DNA of 64,000 bases from Paracyclopina nana (lineage: Eukaryota > Arthropoda > Copepoda > Cyclopoida > Cyclopettidae). This document shows, in pieces, positions 34,188-47,232 of the stretch; the first letter of the stretch is position 1, and every line of letters starts with the position of its first letter. The DNA is taken from contig JAGUCH010000003.1 of NCBI GenBank assembly GCA_019096065.1, positions 10,974,001 to 11,038,000 on the forward strand, read 5' to 3'. The notes beneath the pieces were generated by a model that saw nothing but the letters and a program-made list of their open reading frames with translations, did not search any database and was not told where the DNA came from. The position numbers were made by a program, and so were the translations under genes.

Positions 34188-36004
34188 TCAAAAGTTTGAC
34201 ACATAGGTGTAGGTCCTCGAGGGTGACGACTTGTCCGGAATGCCGTTGAGGAAGTCCCAAATGAGAATGGTGTCATCGTGCGAGCTGCTCACGATCTGGA
34301 ACTCGTCGAACTGGAGGCGGAACACGCGGCCCGAGTGCTCCACGAGGGTGCGAATGCAGAGCGTGCCCGCGGGCGACCGCAGGTTGAGGGCGGCCTGCAG
34401 GTCCCACACTTTGATCTTGCCATCGTAGGCGCCGGACACGATTCGCTTCGAGTCGAATCGGATGCAGCGCACAAGCTCTTCATGGCCCTCGAGGACACGA
34501 AGGCAGGCCCCGTTCTCGATGTCCCACAGCCTGATGGTGTTGTCCGAGCTGCCACTGACCACCAGGTGATTCTGGTACTGGAGGCACGCGATGCCCCGCT
34601 TGTGGCCGTTCAGGGTACGCACGAATTCACAGCTGGTCGTATTCCACACTTTGATGGTCCTGTCCCCGGAGGCGGACACGATGTACTTCTCGTCAAAGTC
34701 CACCACGTTCACGGCTGCCCTGTGGCCGACGAGCACTCTCCTCAGGTTGATTTCCGTCGGGCTGATCATGTCCCAGACGGCAATTGAGCGGTCCTTGCTG
34801 CACGTCACCATCATGCCGTTGTAGAACCTGAAACTGTGACATAGCCATGTTTAGTAAGGCTGCATATCGAGAGTCCAGCAAAGAGCAGCTACCTCAGATG
34901 CAAGACGGCCTCGCAGTGGTGGATGAGGGTGTTGACCTGATCTCCAGTAATCACATCCCAGACCCTCACCGTGGAGTCCGAGGAGCCGGAGATGATCACG
35001 CGGTCGTCATACTGTAAGCAGAGCACGGAGCCCGTGTGACCCGTGAGCACGCGTTGCGGGGCCAGGGTGTGACGGTCCCACATCTTGATCGTGTTGTCCC
35101 GGAGGCCGGAGACAATTTTGTTGTCGTCGTACTGCAGGCAGTACACCCCTTTGGAGTTTTCACTACGGCAGTTGATACGCTGGAGGTTGTGCTTGCCGCA
35201 CCTCCAGTTGCTCTCAATGGTGTCAATGTCCTTGATGATTGAGGGATACAATCGCCTGCAGAGAACTCAGGATGGCAACCCGCTTTTGATTAAGTTAACA
35301 TTAGCAAACCTGTAAAAGCTGTGAGTCGGGTGACTCTCGCCCGGTTTCGGCTTGAACAGGCTAGAGATCCAACCTCGGCGCTCGGCCAGGCCTCGCCAGA
35401 GGCTGTCGGAGTGAACTTTGCGCTCGATCAGCTTCTTCCAGAGCATGCCGTCACTGATGACTCGCAGCCACGATCTGCACACGAGCTCGGCGGCGCAGAG
35501 GGATTGCGCGTCCAAGTAGCTGAGGATGGCCTCGGCCACGTGGTCGAGGCCCTTTTTGGGGAGGAGAGAGATGAAGTCGCGCTGGAGCATCGGCTTCAGG
35601 TACGAGTTGACGAGGCCGTGCTGGTGGTGATGCATGCGCGACAACAGCATCTTGACGAACCAAGTTTGCTCCTCTTCTTTGAAGCTGTCGAACCACTCCG
35701 TCGAGGACGTCACCCGCTCCGCGAAGTCGGCCGAGGGCGTGCCCGGCAGTGAGGCGAGGGCGGAGAGGTCGGTGGGCACGCCCTCCATCGCGTCCTTCTT
35801 GGGGCTCATCCAGCCAGTGCAGTGAATATCAGTGCTGGAGGAAGTGATCATAGCTGATGAGGAAGAAGGAATGGAGGTGAAGAGGGGCGGTGATCCCACC
35901 ATGAGCTCCACCATGTCGCCTTTGGAGGTCGGGGTATCTTCGCCCTCTTCACTCAGCTTTTCTATGACTGAGCCAGTGCTCGAGCTGGTGTCCATTTCAT
36001 CCAT
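34188..36004 (-). CDS. F-box/WD40 ubiquitin ligase adaptor (beta-TrCP / Slimb)
   Basis: Three coding exons, complement of 34188-34827, 34893-35255 and 35310-36004, in phase, 565 residues. Substrate receptor of an SCF (Cul1) ubiquitin ligase that recognises DpSGxxpS degrons such as those of beta-catenin, I-kappa-B and Ci/Gli. In order: a Ser/Thr-rich N-terminal extension, the dimerisation D domain ([16 protein letters not shown], about 100-142), the F-box (about 142-190, [19 protein letters not shown]), and seven WD40 repeats (for example [20 protein letters not shown] and [14 protein letters not shown]) to the C-terminus. A splice acceptor just before the ATG (CTTCTTTACAG) indicates at least one 5' UTR exon upstream. 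Length and motifs are complete. Confidence 0.95.
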
Positions 36005-37746
36005 GGCCAATAGTCTGTAAAGAAGTGGAAATGTCACCAACTAGTTGGCTAAATCCTATGAGCTGACCTTTGAGCGTACAAATGTAGCTCCGAGTGATTC
36101 GGAAAGTGGTAAATTCGCCGGAGCTTACACTTGCACTTGCCCTCACTACTCATCATGGAACCCAACTGGTTCCAAGGGACTTTAAAAAAAACCCGAAAAA
36201 ATACAGCTTGTTTTCCAATCTGGTTCAGTCAACTTGTAACTCGATTTGATATTAATGCAGTCATTGCATTGCCTAATTACCGTCACGAAGTAGAATCGAA
36301 ATCGTTCCACTTTTTTGCGCCTTAAGCCGCGGAAAAGTGGGACAGTCAAACTTACCTTAAAGCAGCACGCTTGGAAGAATCAGAAGAAAGCCTATTTGAG
36401 ATTGGCACTACGGCTTGTTCATTGTTGACGAGTTGCAGCGCTGAAAGAACGAGAATGTGTCACTTTTCATCAAACGATAAATCGACCGAATTTGGGAAGT
36501 AATAATGAACGCGCTTCCCGTTTCCCAGTCGTCTTCCGCATCAAGGTTATCAACCGCGTGGCCTTGAACACCACCAACCACTCTGGTGGCCATCTGCCAT
36601 TTTCGCACGGCCTCCCACCATAAACTTGAATTCCCCGCAGAGAGGCCACGCGAAAAGGTTGCAAATTTTATGGCCTCCAACGACGGTGGCCTTCCATACC
36701 TCAAATGAAAAATTGGAGCTGACTCATGCAAGAGTTCAGCCAATCCGACGTCAACTTGGCTCTTTTTCCACCTCGCTGCTCAATTTCCAGATGTGCGGAG
36801 ACGAACTAGGCTGAAAGTGGCCGGTTTCTGGGCGGACGAAGGTCAGAAAAAGGCTCGAAATTTGAGGCCGTCGCCAGAGCGTTTGTTCACTTCAGCTGGT
36901 TGATAATTTGGACCTGAACTGCATTGAACTCGGGGTGACACTCTGTGATTTGACGAGAAATCCCGCACACTTTTCACCTTTTCCGCCAAATGGCTCAGCT
37001 GTTGTTTACTAGTTCAGCTAGTTGTGAACCCACTCTCATTTGACGAGAAACGCTTCCAAAGTTTTCTCCAGAAAAATGTCCACTTCATGAAGAGCCAACT
37101 TTGTTAGAATGTTAGCTGCGATCTATGTTGAATGCGAAATGAAGAGCGGAGACTCCACAAGTTATTACTGCATCTGGCAGCACTGCTGAAAACATTCAGG
37201 CTTTCTGGCATTGTGTCGCTACCAGACATAGGTTTGGCTTTATAGCCAAATCTCGCAAAACCATGAACAGTTTCCAACTTAAAATGAGCTTATTTATGCC
37301 TCAGCCGAAGCTGGAGATCTAGAAGCCATGGAATTATGAGTTTTGCTTGTTTAACTATGTCATTTTTCCGCTGATTTCAAAGATAAGATAAGTTTGAAGC
37401 GAGTTTTCAGCTGGCAGCACTTCAGCCTGGTCCGTTGCCTGATGTGAGAGGAATTCGGCCATTTTATATGCCACATTGTACCGGCAGATGGCACTCATCA
37501 TGACGCAACTAGTGACATCTTTTAAGTTCAAATCATAAACAAGTAAAACAAGACGAGCAAGATTTGAGATTTGACGAAGTATCTTTTCTTTTTTAATTTG
37601 TCGTGAGTACCAGTTTATTTTTATCCGTCAAACCTCGTTTGCAGCAGGCAAGATCAGCTTTGCCCCCTCCGATTTCCCGGAAAAACCTTGTCGTGTTGTT
37701 GTGACATAAACAATTGAAAAAGTCAATTTGGCCGGGAATCAGGGGA
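36005..37746. promoter_or_regulatory. Divergent region, beta-TrCP / methyltransferase
   Basis: 1.7 kb between divergent start codons. It should contain the 5' UTR exon(s) of beta-TrCP (minus) and the promoter of the methyltransferase (plus). Short frames near 36.4-36.8 kb show no domain. Confidence 0.4.
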
Positions 37747-40251
37747 ATGGCGAAACGGTTTTTTGAGGGAATCCAACATTCGGTGAATTACTCGCTGTAT
37801 CGGCCAACTCCTCCCCAATCGTTGGTGCAAGAAGTGGCCAGTAAGGTCAAAAGCAAGGTAGTTGTTGTGCATTAGGCGAAACAAGTGCAAAAGTTGGCTG
37901 ATCTGATATAACAGCCTTCTTCTTGTTACATTGTTGTAGAGCAACCTTGGCTTGCCTGTTATTACATTCCGAAAGCTTATCAATTGCCGCACAACTTTTG
38001 CTGTAAATTATTGCCGCATTACACCGTGGTTTTGTATGCGTCTTATATATTTATATTGTCTTTCAATTAGGCCCTGGCGGTTGATATTGGCTGCGGTGGA
38101 GGCCAGAGCACCCGAATCTTGGCTCCTTATTTCAATCGGGTCGTTGGTGTTGACGTTAGTGAGGCTCAGTTGGAGGCTGCTAGAAAGGCCAACGTCTCCC
38201 CAAATGTTGAATTCAGGTGGGTAATCTTTAGCTAGGCTACTCTAGCTGTGAAGCAAAAAGTGGGCCCCACTTTGTAGCCGTAAATTATTCATGCTGCGTG
38301 GCTTAATTCTCTCTTTTGTCAAGCCTTGTTATTGCTTCTAAGGCCGTACACGTAAGCTCTTTTATACAGCAGTTTCTCTTGATTTCCCAGTATAAGAGTG
38401 CCATTCAAAATATTAAAACATTACATTTTTGCATGCCCTATATTTCCAATTGTGGTCAGCATTTTTTGCTTGGCCTGCGATCATGCTGACAAAGTCATTT
38501 TTTGCGCATACCAGTCCCCATAAATTGAGGGCCATTTGCTATTTTCGATTCCCTGTGAGGAATTTCAAATTGCAGGCTTGGGCCCGGCGAAACTTTGCCC
38601 TTTGATGACAATTCAGTTGATCTGCTAACTTGCTGCCAGGCCATTCATTGGTTCAACTTCGAGGCTTTCTACAAGGAAACGGACCGCGTTCTCAAGCCTC
38701 ACGAGGGCTGTGTTGCCATCTATGGTTACCATTTGACGGGTCCGAGCCCCTTGGCGTTGTCTCAGCAGCGTTGTCGCCAAATTGAATCGCTTCGGGATAG
38801 GGTAAAAATACAATTTGTTTCTTCTTCCGCACTCTTCGCATCTTTTTTGACCTAGATTTTCAACGACATCACTGGCAAATATTGGCCCCGCGAGCGCAAA
38901 TTGGTCGACGAGGCTTACACCACCATCCCACCAATTCCCTATCCTCGCCTTGAAAGGTAATAATAGGAGTAAACTTTTCTTGCATTACAAAGGACCTAGT
39001 GTGTGTGTGTGTGTGTGTGTAGCACGTGCTGGGATTTTTCTAATTTCCTTTTAGAGAGCCCTTCATGGGGTGCGAGAGGAGCATTATTTATGAAGGGCTT
39101 TGCCCAAAAGCGCCCATTTGAAAAAATGTGTTGTTGCTCACTGCCATGTGCATATGTATGGCTGCTTTTCCACTTAGCTCGTAGCTGGTGTACTTTCTCA
39201 AAAGTCCTCATCTTTTCGCCTCAACATTGCCTTTTTGCCGCATATGGCAACTGGACTGCTCAACAAACAACAAAGTAGTTGGCTTAATTAAGGTCCGCAT
39301 AATGAACAGGAGCCGCAGGAATTTTTATGAAATTGCATTGTTTCATTCAAAGAAAAGACCACTGCTGCACTTCAATTCTCATTGGGCGCGGTGTACAGGA
39401 GTGAGCTGCTCTATGGCGCAATGCAGTTTTTGCCCTTTTTTGTGAATTGCCATGGCCAGCAAGGTCCTTGTACTAGCTAGCTAATGATGATAGTATATTA
39501 TTCCTGATGAATTACTAGCTCATTTGACCACCATGTACATACATACACTGAGGCTTGCAAGTTAAGGGGCTTAATAAATAAAGCACACAAGAGCTATAGC
39601 GCCATATTTAGCACTGTGAATCGGTACTCTCTGTCCTCATACTTGGAGGGTGATCCAAAAAAAGCTAATTATAGCTCGCATTGTTCTCTCTTTGTCAAAC
39701 TTTTCTCTTTTTTGTAGGTAGAATTAGTTGGTAAAAGTTACTACTAATAATGCTTTTTTAAAGTAGCACGATTTCGTAAATGTTGGTGCACCCTCAAAAA
39801 ATAGTAGTAGAGCTTTGCGGCCTTGCTGTCAGCAGCTCGAGCTCTCGCCTTTCTTTGGATCTGTTACCGGCCTCGGATCGTCGAGCGCCCTCTTTGCCCA
39901 GTTTAAGGCCTCGAGCACCACTCCCTTAGTAAGTAGTAGTATAGTGTAGTAGTTTCACGAAGGCTTGTTCCAGGAGTGATCACCACTTCACCGAGGCTCC
40001 AGAGGCCAGCCTGCAGGACTTTGGAGGCTACATCCAGACATGGTCTGGCTTTGACAAGTTCAAGACTGCGGAGGGTGACGAAGCCGCAGACGCTGTCATC
40101 CAGGAATTCTTTAATGAGTAAGAAAACTTTAACCTTCAATCAAATTTAATTTCTTTTTAGAGTAATGTTGGAAAAGGCCAAACATGGCGAGCATGACATT
40201 TACGTAATTGAAGCTTTCTTGGCAATCAAGCATGTTGCAAGCAATGTGTGA
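37747..40251 (+). CDS. Class I SAM-dependent methyltransferase (methyltransf_11 type)
   Basis: Six exons, 37747-37857, 38071-38216, 38576-38801, 38856-38956, 39974-40117 and 40161-40251, in phase, 272 residues. The SAM-binding loop is VDIGCGGGQST and the acidic ribose-binding strand VVGVDVSEAQ. Motif LPFDDNSVDLLTCCQAIHWF is typical of the trans-aconitate/ubiE-like group found as a cytosolic protein of unknown substrate in animals. The C-terminal part (FGGYIQTWSGFDKF) fits the same group. The fourth intron is about 1 kb and contains a GT dinucleotide repeat. The enzyme class is firm; the substrate is not known. Confidence 0.88.
38999..39020. repeat. GT dinucleotide microsatellite
   Basis: Uninterrupted GT run in the fourth intron of the methyltransferase gene. 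Confidence 0.9.
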
Positions 40252-40468
40252 TTACTCCGTTGACAAGTGCATTAATGCGACCGCATGCAACCAACAACTT
40301 GTTCAAAAACTTTCTCTTGTATTATTGCTGTAGCTGTTTCCTCGCGACTAAATCTCGCCTTTTTCCTCAAAGGTCGAAAAAGGTCCTGGGTGTATCGATA
40401 AAGACGAACGCATCTCAAGTCTCGCTACCGTTACGCACTCGTTACTTTTTGCTTTTCGCTCGCAAGCC

Positions 40469-43400
40469 ATGACAGCCAACACGCAGCACCAGTCACCCCC
40501 AGACATTGCCTACAGTTGCGAAATTTGCGGCCAAGATGGCTTCTCCGACGACCAAATGCGAGCCCATATGGACGCTGAGCACCTCAAAGGCGCGCTCTCC
40601 TGCCCTTTCTGCGACCTCGCGTCCTCCGAGGTCACGCCGAGCGAAATGACCCTGCATGTCAACTCCGCACACCTCGAGTACTTGACCCCTGAGCAGGAGG
40701 ACGTTGCCTTCCTCGAGGACGACGGCCTCGACAGCGACTTTGACTCCATTTGGCAGCTGGAGAAGGGTGCCAAAGAGGGCCTGACCAACGGGGTGGATGA
40801 CAGCCCCACGACGACGACCAAAACCAGCACCACCACAGCAGCCTTCAAGGCCGCTCCTCAAAGCAAAGCGGCCCCGACCAAATTGGAGTCTCCCATGTCC
40901 ACGGCCTCTTCCTCGTCCACAATGTCTCCAGTCCATTCCGGGGCCATCCAGAAGCGGTTCAAGACGAATGAGGGCTCTCCCTCGAAATCTGGCCTTACGC
41001 TGAACATTCGGCCTTCATGGGCACCTCTGGCCAGCCATAACAGTAGCACATCCTCGTTGGCTGCAGCTAATAATAGCGAGCTGTTCCAGTGTCCCATGTG
41101 CGCGCATCAGAGCGATAATCCAGCCAAATTGGAGGAGCACGTCAATAGGAGCCACTTGGACCCGGAGAGTCCCATTTCCTCATCCTCATTGGCAGCTGTG
41201 GCCAGCTCCTCGAGTGTGACTCCTTCGAGCCTCCCATGCCCTCTGTGCTCTGCTCACTACTCCACTTCGCTCGAGCTGGAGAGACACGTGAATCGAGACC
41301 ACTGCGACGTCCTAAGTCCAATGGTAACGAAACGAGGAGGGCGCAAGGAACTCAATGCTCAAGACAACAATGGGAACTGCACCGAGTGCCCCGTGTGCAA
41401 CATGCAAGGCTTTCACAATCAAAACCAGCTGGCCGAGCACATTGATTCGCATTTTCAAGACGATGCTCAGCAGCAGCAGCAGCAGCCGGCCTCATCCTCC
41501 TCGTCCAAGCTGCTCTCCAGGATTGGGAGCGGAGATGCCCAGTCCATTTCATCCATGTCCTCGTCCTCGTCAACGACGAGCTCCACCTCTTGCTACAACC
41601 AGAGGCAGTACAACGACTATTTGCTGGCCCAGGAAATCGAACGACGCGAAAGGGAGCGAAGAAGGCACGAGGAGCAGCGCGAGTTTGACCAGCTGAGGGC
41701 CCAATTTGGCATGATTGACAATGATGGCAATTTCCACTCGCAGAGCATTTCCAATATGCAGAATGCGGTCTATCGTGGCGAGATGTCGGTCGTCGACTAC
41801 TACGAACGTCAGGTATGAACATTTCCCTAACTAGGTTATAAATGGAGCCTTTTTCCTCTCGCATATGGGCAAGTTGTTACATTTTATGAGCTAGCTGGGC
41901 CGTGAGAAGTAGATTGAAAGTCATGTCGCAAATTTGAGCCATGCATGCCATGTAGTAGCACAAAATTGGGCCAGGAATTTGCGTTGCCATCATAAAAGGA
42001 CGAATAATATGCAGTGTGTGGTGTATAGTGGGTATACTGGTAAAAGGCACTGCAGTATATGGCACCATTATTATTTGGCACTCCTTGTAAAAAGGAACCC
42101 ATCTCAAATATGTTTGTTCAAAATTATTTTGGATAAAAAACGTTTTATGTATTTTTGTCAGAAGCAGTTGGTTTCCCAATCAAAGATAAACTTAAAGTTT
42201 CCTTATTACTTAGTTGCCGCGTTGGATATCAGTAGCTGATGAGCAAAGTTAGCTGTACTCAATACTGCAAGCTTGAGCAGCAACAAATTTGAGAGCCCTT
42301 TTTGTAGCTTAGTTCAGATTGGCAACTTAACTTTGCAAGAATCTCAGATATGGCAACTTAACTTAGCCAATCAAAATCAGTTTTGGTACTTAACTTAGCA
42401 ATCATGCAAGTTCAAACTACTTAAAATCAAGCAAGATTATGGATCTATGGTGTACCTGTATAAATATCAGAGAAAAACTCAGGTTAACTTTTTCTCTTAA
42501 AGTTAACTTTAGCAATGAATCAATGCGGGAACACACTTAATGGGACATTCAGATTGAGTCATCAAAAATTGGGTTAGCGCTTTGGTCCATTTGCCCAGTT
42601 TATTTAAAGCTAAGTGCAACCATTTCAAATGACTATTAGTAGGATAATGCAGACTTCATGGCAATGGAAACTTTTTTGACTTCATAACAAAATTATCTTA
42701 TTAGATTAAAAACATTTTTTTGGCCTTTAAATGAATGGTGCCTTTATTTAAGTGCCTTTTTTTGCAGTGCCAATTTATGTAGGTGCCTTTTACCAGCAGA
42801 GCCTGTATAGTTACCCTTTTCGAGTAATTGAAAGTCCTGCGCTATTTGCCAACCTAGCCTTGCACTACGTACTCCAGAATGTGGCTTGGCAACAAGCCTC
42901 GTGAAAAAGCATATTGACTGGCTTTTCAGCCATGACAGCAACCATAGTATTGAAATGCTCCATGGAGGAAAATACAGAGCATTAACAGTGCAAGCTCTTT
43001 ATTGCGGTGCTGGAGGGGCCGGGAATAAAAATTGCAACAACCAAAATGCACATCTTCTTGGTTGCAGACTGAGCTCCGAAATGCGGAGAAGCATGGCATG
43101 GACGACGGACGATCCCAGACGAAACACTTGATGCCGAGCTTGAAGGCATTGTGTCAGACAGCTCAGGGCGTGGCCCAGACCTACTTGTGCTCAGTCGTGG
43201 ACCACCACTCGTCCTCGTATGGGGACAAAGGCTGGGGCTGCGGATACCGTAACTTGCAGATGCTCCTCTCCTCGTTGGCCCATCACACGCCATTTTCAGA
43301 GAGGCTCGCCGTCTCCAAGTCATCCGGAGTGGCGTCGATTTCCAGGCTGCAGAGTCTCATCGAAAGCGCGTGGGCCAAGGGATTTGATGTGCAAGGTGCG

Positions 43401-43955
43401 GATCAGTTGGGCGGAAAGTTGGTGAGCACGCGCAAATGGATCGGTGCGACGGAAATCGTGGCCTTCTTGACAGCTCACAACGTCAAGACGGAACTCGTGG
43501 ACTTCCACGCGCCCACGGCCAAGGATGGCACCCACCCCAAACTGTTCCAGTGGGTGCTCGAGTACTTCAGGTCTGAGGCTTTCTCCTTGTGTCCATATGT
43601 TATATTTATTTTTCTATTCTCTGGCAGGGAGAGGGCGAGATCCAAGACTTTCACACCTCCTTTGTATTTGCAACACCAAGGCCACTCTCGCACAATTGTG
43701 GGCATTGAAGTGATGGCCTCAAGCGGCCATTTTCGACTCCTGGTCTTCGACCCCAGCCATTCGAGGTCGCAGATGTCAAGCTTGCTCAAGTGCGGTCCCG
43801 GTTCTTCAGAGGCCGCTGAAGTGATGAGGATGCTTCGAAAAAGCCCAGCGAGCATGAAGTGTAAGCAATACCAAATCGTGTCCGTCACTGGAGTGTTTGC
43901 CTCAGACAAAGAAGCTGCAGGACACAAGGTCATTCGCTCCAAGAGGATACCATAA
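40469..43955 (+). CDS. Zinc finger-containing ubiquitin peptidase 1 (ZUP1/ZUFSP)
   Basis: Three exons, 40469-41812, 43068-43570 and 43628-43955, in phase, 724 residues. A cysteine peptidase of the C78 family that trims K63-linked ubiquitin chains and supports genome stability. Five C2H2-like fingers occupy the first exon (CEICGQDGF, CPFCDLAS, CPMCAHQS, CPLCSAHY, CPVCNMQG), separated by Ser/Thr-rich and Gln-rich tracts, then a charged ubiquitin-binding helix (LAQEIERRERERRRHEEQ). The catalytic domain has the Cys in GWGCGYRNLQML (about residue 506), His in GHSRTIVGIE and Asp in LLVFDPSHS. The first intron (1255 nt) contains no gene. Convergent with akirin; an AATAAA lies at 44229. Confidence 0.93.
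41467..41486 (+). repeat. CAG trinucleotide repeat (coding polyQ)
   Basis: A short CAG run encoding about six Gln in ZUP1, followed by a Ser run. It is a low-complexity linker before the ubiquitin-binding helix. Confidence 0.8.
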
Positions 43956-44920
43956 AATCAGAAATTATGGCACTGTTGTTATCGCCTTTTTTGAGCTGGC
44001 TGGATATGAGATTTGTCCCTCCCGCCCCATGCACCTTAAATTTGCATTGAAATGCTTGGTTGACTATGCAAAATTAAACTTTTCCATCTCTAACCACCAA
44101 CATTCATTCTGCTTTCCCGTCGTACACACAATCAAGTTAAGCTTAACAACTCTCTTTACTAATACGTAATGTGATGAAGAAGCCTCCCATATCCACCTCT
44201 AAGAACCTGTTATGACTCTATATGACGAAATAAAAGAGCTTTTGGATAAGAAACGTTACTTTATTACTTAGAAGGAGGTGATGATGGCAACTTGCTTGCT
44301 TTTCTTCGTAGGACCAAAAATGTGTTTCGACAACAGAATTATCATAGTTGTGATAGTACAGCAACTCACAAATAAGGAGGGCAGAATTTGATTTGATGAT
44401 ATTGGCTAGTAACAGTTGTACAATTTCAAACATAAGGGATTGTTGATTCACCAGTTGCTTAGAAAAGTAATCACTTCTTGCGAGCGTGAATTCCGAAGTT
44501 TCTTCTATGGTTATACTTATATTATCATTTTTTTAGCAGCAGTAAAAGCAGAAAAGGAATTAAAGCCGCTGTGTATGCAAATCCTTCTTCTTTTTTAGCT
44601 TCTTGATAACAGAAACGATTGTACAAAAAAAACATGGCGTAGTCGCGAACGGACTACAATTTTCTAATAATTAATAGTAGTAGTTGTAGTAAGCAAAATG
44701 GATCTATAGTACACGCTTTCATCTGTGTGCAGACTTGTTGTCATCTGAGATTTTCTATTGCATATGAAAAGGGAGGAGACAAGTTTTTGCTTGTTTGCAG
44801 CGAAACCGAGGTAAGCTTCCCTTCTGAGGAGGCTAAAACACACGACGAAAAAACCTTATTAAGCATCTGAATGTATTCTTCATAGTCTTGACGATCAGGG
44901 AGGAAAAAGGTGGTGCTCTT
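43956..44920. other. Convergent 3' region, ZUP1 / akirin
   Basis: Nearly 1 kb between facing stop codons. It holds AATAAA for ZUP1 at 44229-44234 and a possible minus-strand AATAAA at 44260-44265 for akirin. No coding signal. Confidence 0.45.
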
Positions 44921-45701
44921 CTAAGACAAGTAGCTTGGCAACTGAGACTGGTTGAATCGCTGTTGAATTTGATGGTCAACAAACTTGACGAACGCATCGT
45001 ACTGTTCAGACAGCTTTTGTTGGAGGATGCGATCGTATTCGTCCCTAACTTGATCGGTGCGCTCCTGCAACAAAGAAAAAAGAGATATTAGCATTGTTCA
45101 TAATAGCCAATGATTGGATGGCATTCCGGGGAAAGCCTATAAAACGAGAAATTACCTTGCACATCTTCTCGCAAATCATGGTCATTTGCTTCAATGTGAA
45201 GACGGGACGATCTCCTTTGTAGCCGCAATTCGGCGTGAATTTGGTGGAGGAGCTCTTCGGCGAGCTGGGGCCGGGCTGGACGAGGCCGAGCGAGGTCGTG
45301 GGCGAGGCCCTGTCAAGGTCGGCCATCATGGGCTCAGGGGAGCCAGGGCTCGCGGGAGGCGATCGCCCCGTTGCCGGATATGGTTCTGCTAGCAAGCGAC
45401 GCTTCCTCAATCGCTTCAATTCGTCTCTGAGGTGATTCGCAATTTCGCTCGGCGACAAGGCAGACTCGCGAAACACGGACGGCCCCGAGGAGAACGAGGT
45501 CTGACAACTCAGGCTCGACGAGTCGCTATAAAATAAGGAATACTGTAAGCATGGCGAAATTTGACGGGACCTCGAGACGACTTACCGATCGATGTTTTTG
45601 ATGGGAGTGCAACGCCGCCGTTTCGTCGGAGGACGATTTGGCGAGTGCAAGGCCTCCAGGGGATCGAAATCCAACGGCCTCTTGAGAGTAACACAGGCCA
45701 T
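44921..45701 (-). CDS. Akirin
   Basis: Three exons, complement of 44921-45064, 45156-45525 and 45586-45701, in phase, 209 residues, the usual akirin size. A nuclear cofactor that bridges transcription factors (NF-kB/Relish, Twist) to SWI/SNF chromatin remodelling and regulates innate immune genes. Marks: N-terminal MACVTLKRPLDFDPLE, the nuclear localisation signal PPTKRRRC, GDRPVFTLKQMTMICEKM, the EYDRILQQKLSEQYDAF helix, and the C-terminal SYLS. Confidence 0.96.
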
Positions 45702-46192
45702 TGTATGGAATTTTAAGAAAAACCTTGAACTAAGCCTAAGTTCTGCTCTGGCTCCAACGAGGGAGGTGACTGTACTAGCACGGACAGCTGAAGGCGAAGA
45801 AAGGAACCAAGCCAATATGGCCGACTCGCGGCGTGGCTGAGAGGAAAGCGGCGGACCGGGCTGATTTTATCAGATAAGCTGCAATCCGATACTTTATAGC
45901 GTTGTTTTGGGGAAACGCCGGAGCAAAATTAAACCCTTCCCTTTTCACGAGAAATTTGGCCAGTTTTGTGAACTAATGAGGATTTGACGGAAAAAAGTGG
46001 AGAATTAAACATTTCTTTATTATTATAGTATTTTCCGCCAAATTTCATTTTACAGCCTAATTGTATAGAAAAATGCCATTTTGAGGAATTATTTGCGTCG
46101 AGAATTTTTTCTGGCAACGCTAATTTTTGTACAGCTGTTTTGACAGAAACTTGAAAACAATGAAGTAATTTCTGTCGAGTGTGTGTGTAATC
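45702..46192. promoter_or_regulatory. Divergent promoter region, akirin / dysbindin
   Basis: 491 bp between divergent start codons. It must carry both promoters. No clear TATA element is assigned. Confidence 0.4.
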
Positions 46193-47232
46193 ATGTTTGG
46201 GCAACTTAAGGAGCGTTTTCTCTCTTTCCAAGAAGACATTTCGTCGAGGTGACATTTGCTTACTTTCAGATATAAACCTTTATTACAGAAAAGACTTTTT
46301 TACTCAGTGTCAAGCAGTTTGTTCCAAGTGAGCAATATGTTGGCGACGTTCCTCCCAAACATGAGCTGGATGCTGGTTCTGGTCTGCTGGAAGCCTGGCA
46401 AAATCTGTGGGAAGAAATTCATTTGAACAATGAAAGAAATGCCAAAAGTGCAGACAGTTGCGATTTGATGATTAGCAAGGCTCTAAGCAAAAGCCAGAAG
46501 CAAGTTCAAAGCGTCCACACTCTGCAGGCTCAAATACCCGTGGTAAACCAGGGCATTCAAAATATTATGACATTACTAGCCTCAATTGAATCAACAATCG
46601 GAGATGTTGAGCTTTCGTTATTAGCCTTAGAAGACACTTTAGATGCCAAAGAAATGCAAGACAAGCAACTTGATCACCGGTTTCAGCTAGCCTTATACCA
46701 AGAGAGAAGAAAGGCCGAATTCAACGACCTTGCAGGTGACTCAATTTAAGATTTTCATTTACAATATTATGCCGTAACATTGTTTTGCTCAAAAGGTCGA
46801 ATGCAATCGGACTTTGAGAAGAAGAGGTCGAGTGCCAAAAAGAGCTTGAGCAAGGAGGCTAAGAGAGAAAAGCATTTCCAGTTGCCTTTAGAGAATAGTT
46901 CAAGCATGCTTCTCCAGGTTCCTTGTCGTCACGATCCTGATGCTTCACTAGAGTCAGTCGATCTGGATGATCCCGAGGATGATGCCAAGACTTTGGAAGC
47001 CTTCCTCAATGAGCCAGATGCCTTGTACGACTTGTCACCATTGCCAAAAGATGAAGTTCCTTTGCAAAAAGAAAACGTCACTGACGTTGCTACAAATGTT
47101 GTGGAGGTCGAAAGTGAGAGTGACTCCAGTCCAAAAGCTGGCCAAGAGTCTGGGCTAATGTCAGTTGCCGAATCAATCTACTTTACTCCAGATGTGACGG
47201 CAGAAAAATTGTCAGAAGTCAGCCTAAATTAA
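46193..47232 (+). CDS. Dysbindin (BLOC-1 subunit)
   Basis: Three exons, 46193-46248, 46308-46735 and 46796-47232, in phase, 306 residues. A subunit of BLOC-1, which sorts cargo to lysosome-related organelles and acts at synapses. The N-terminus (MFGQLKERFLSFQEDIS) matches the dysbindin start. The middle is a long heptad-rich coiled coil (about residues 60-190), and a C-terminal acidic segment (DDPEDDAKTLEAFLNE) is typical of the family. The acceptor of exon 2 was set at TTTTTTACTCAG because the upstream AG at 46288 leads to an early stop. The gene is convergent with the SET gene and their stop codons overlap. Confidence 0.85.

Noticed and set aside
34278-34787. 169-codon plus-strand frame opposite the beta-TrCP WD40 repeats
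   Set aside because: Shadow frame created by the repeat codons; no similarity to a known domain.
42290-42420. Imperfect repeats of GGCAACTTAACTT in the ZUP1 intron
   Set aside because: Only three degenerate copies in AT-rich sequence, too weak to call a repeat array.
46289-46307. Upstream splice acceptor for dysbindin exon 2
   Set aside because: Using the AG at 46288 brings a stop codon within 15 codons; the AG at 46307 restores the family sequence.
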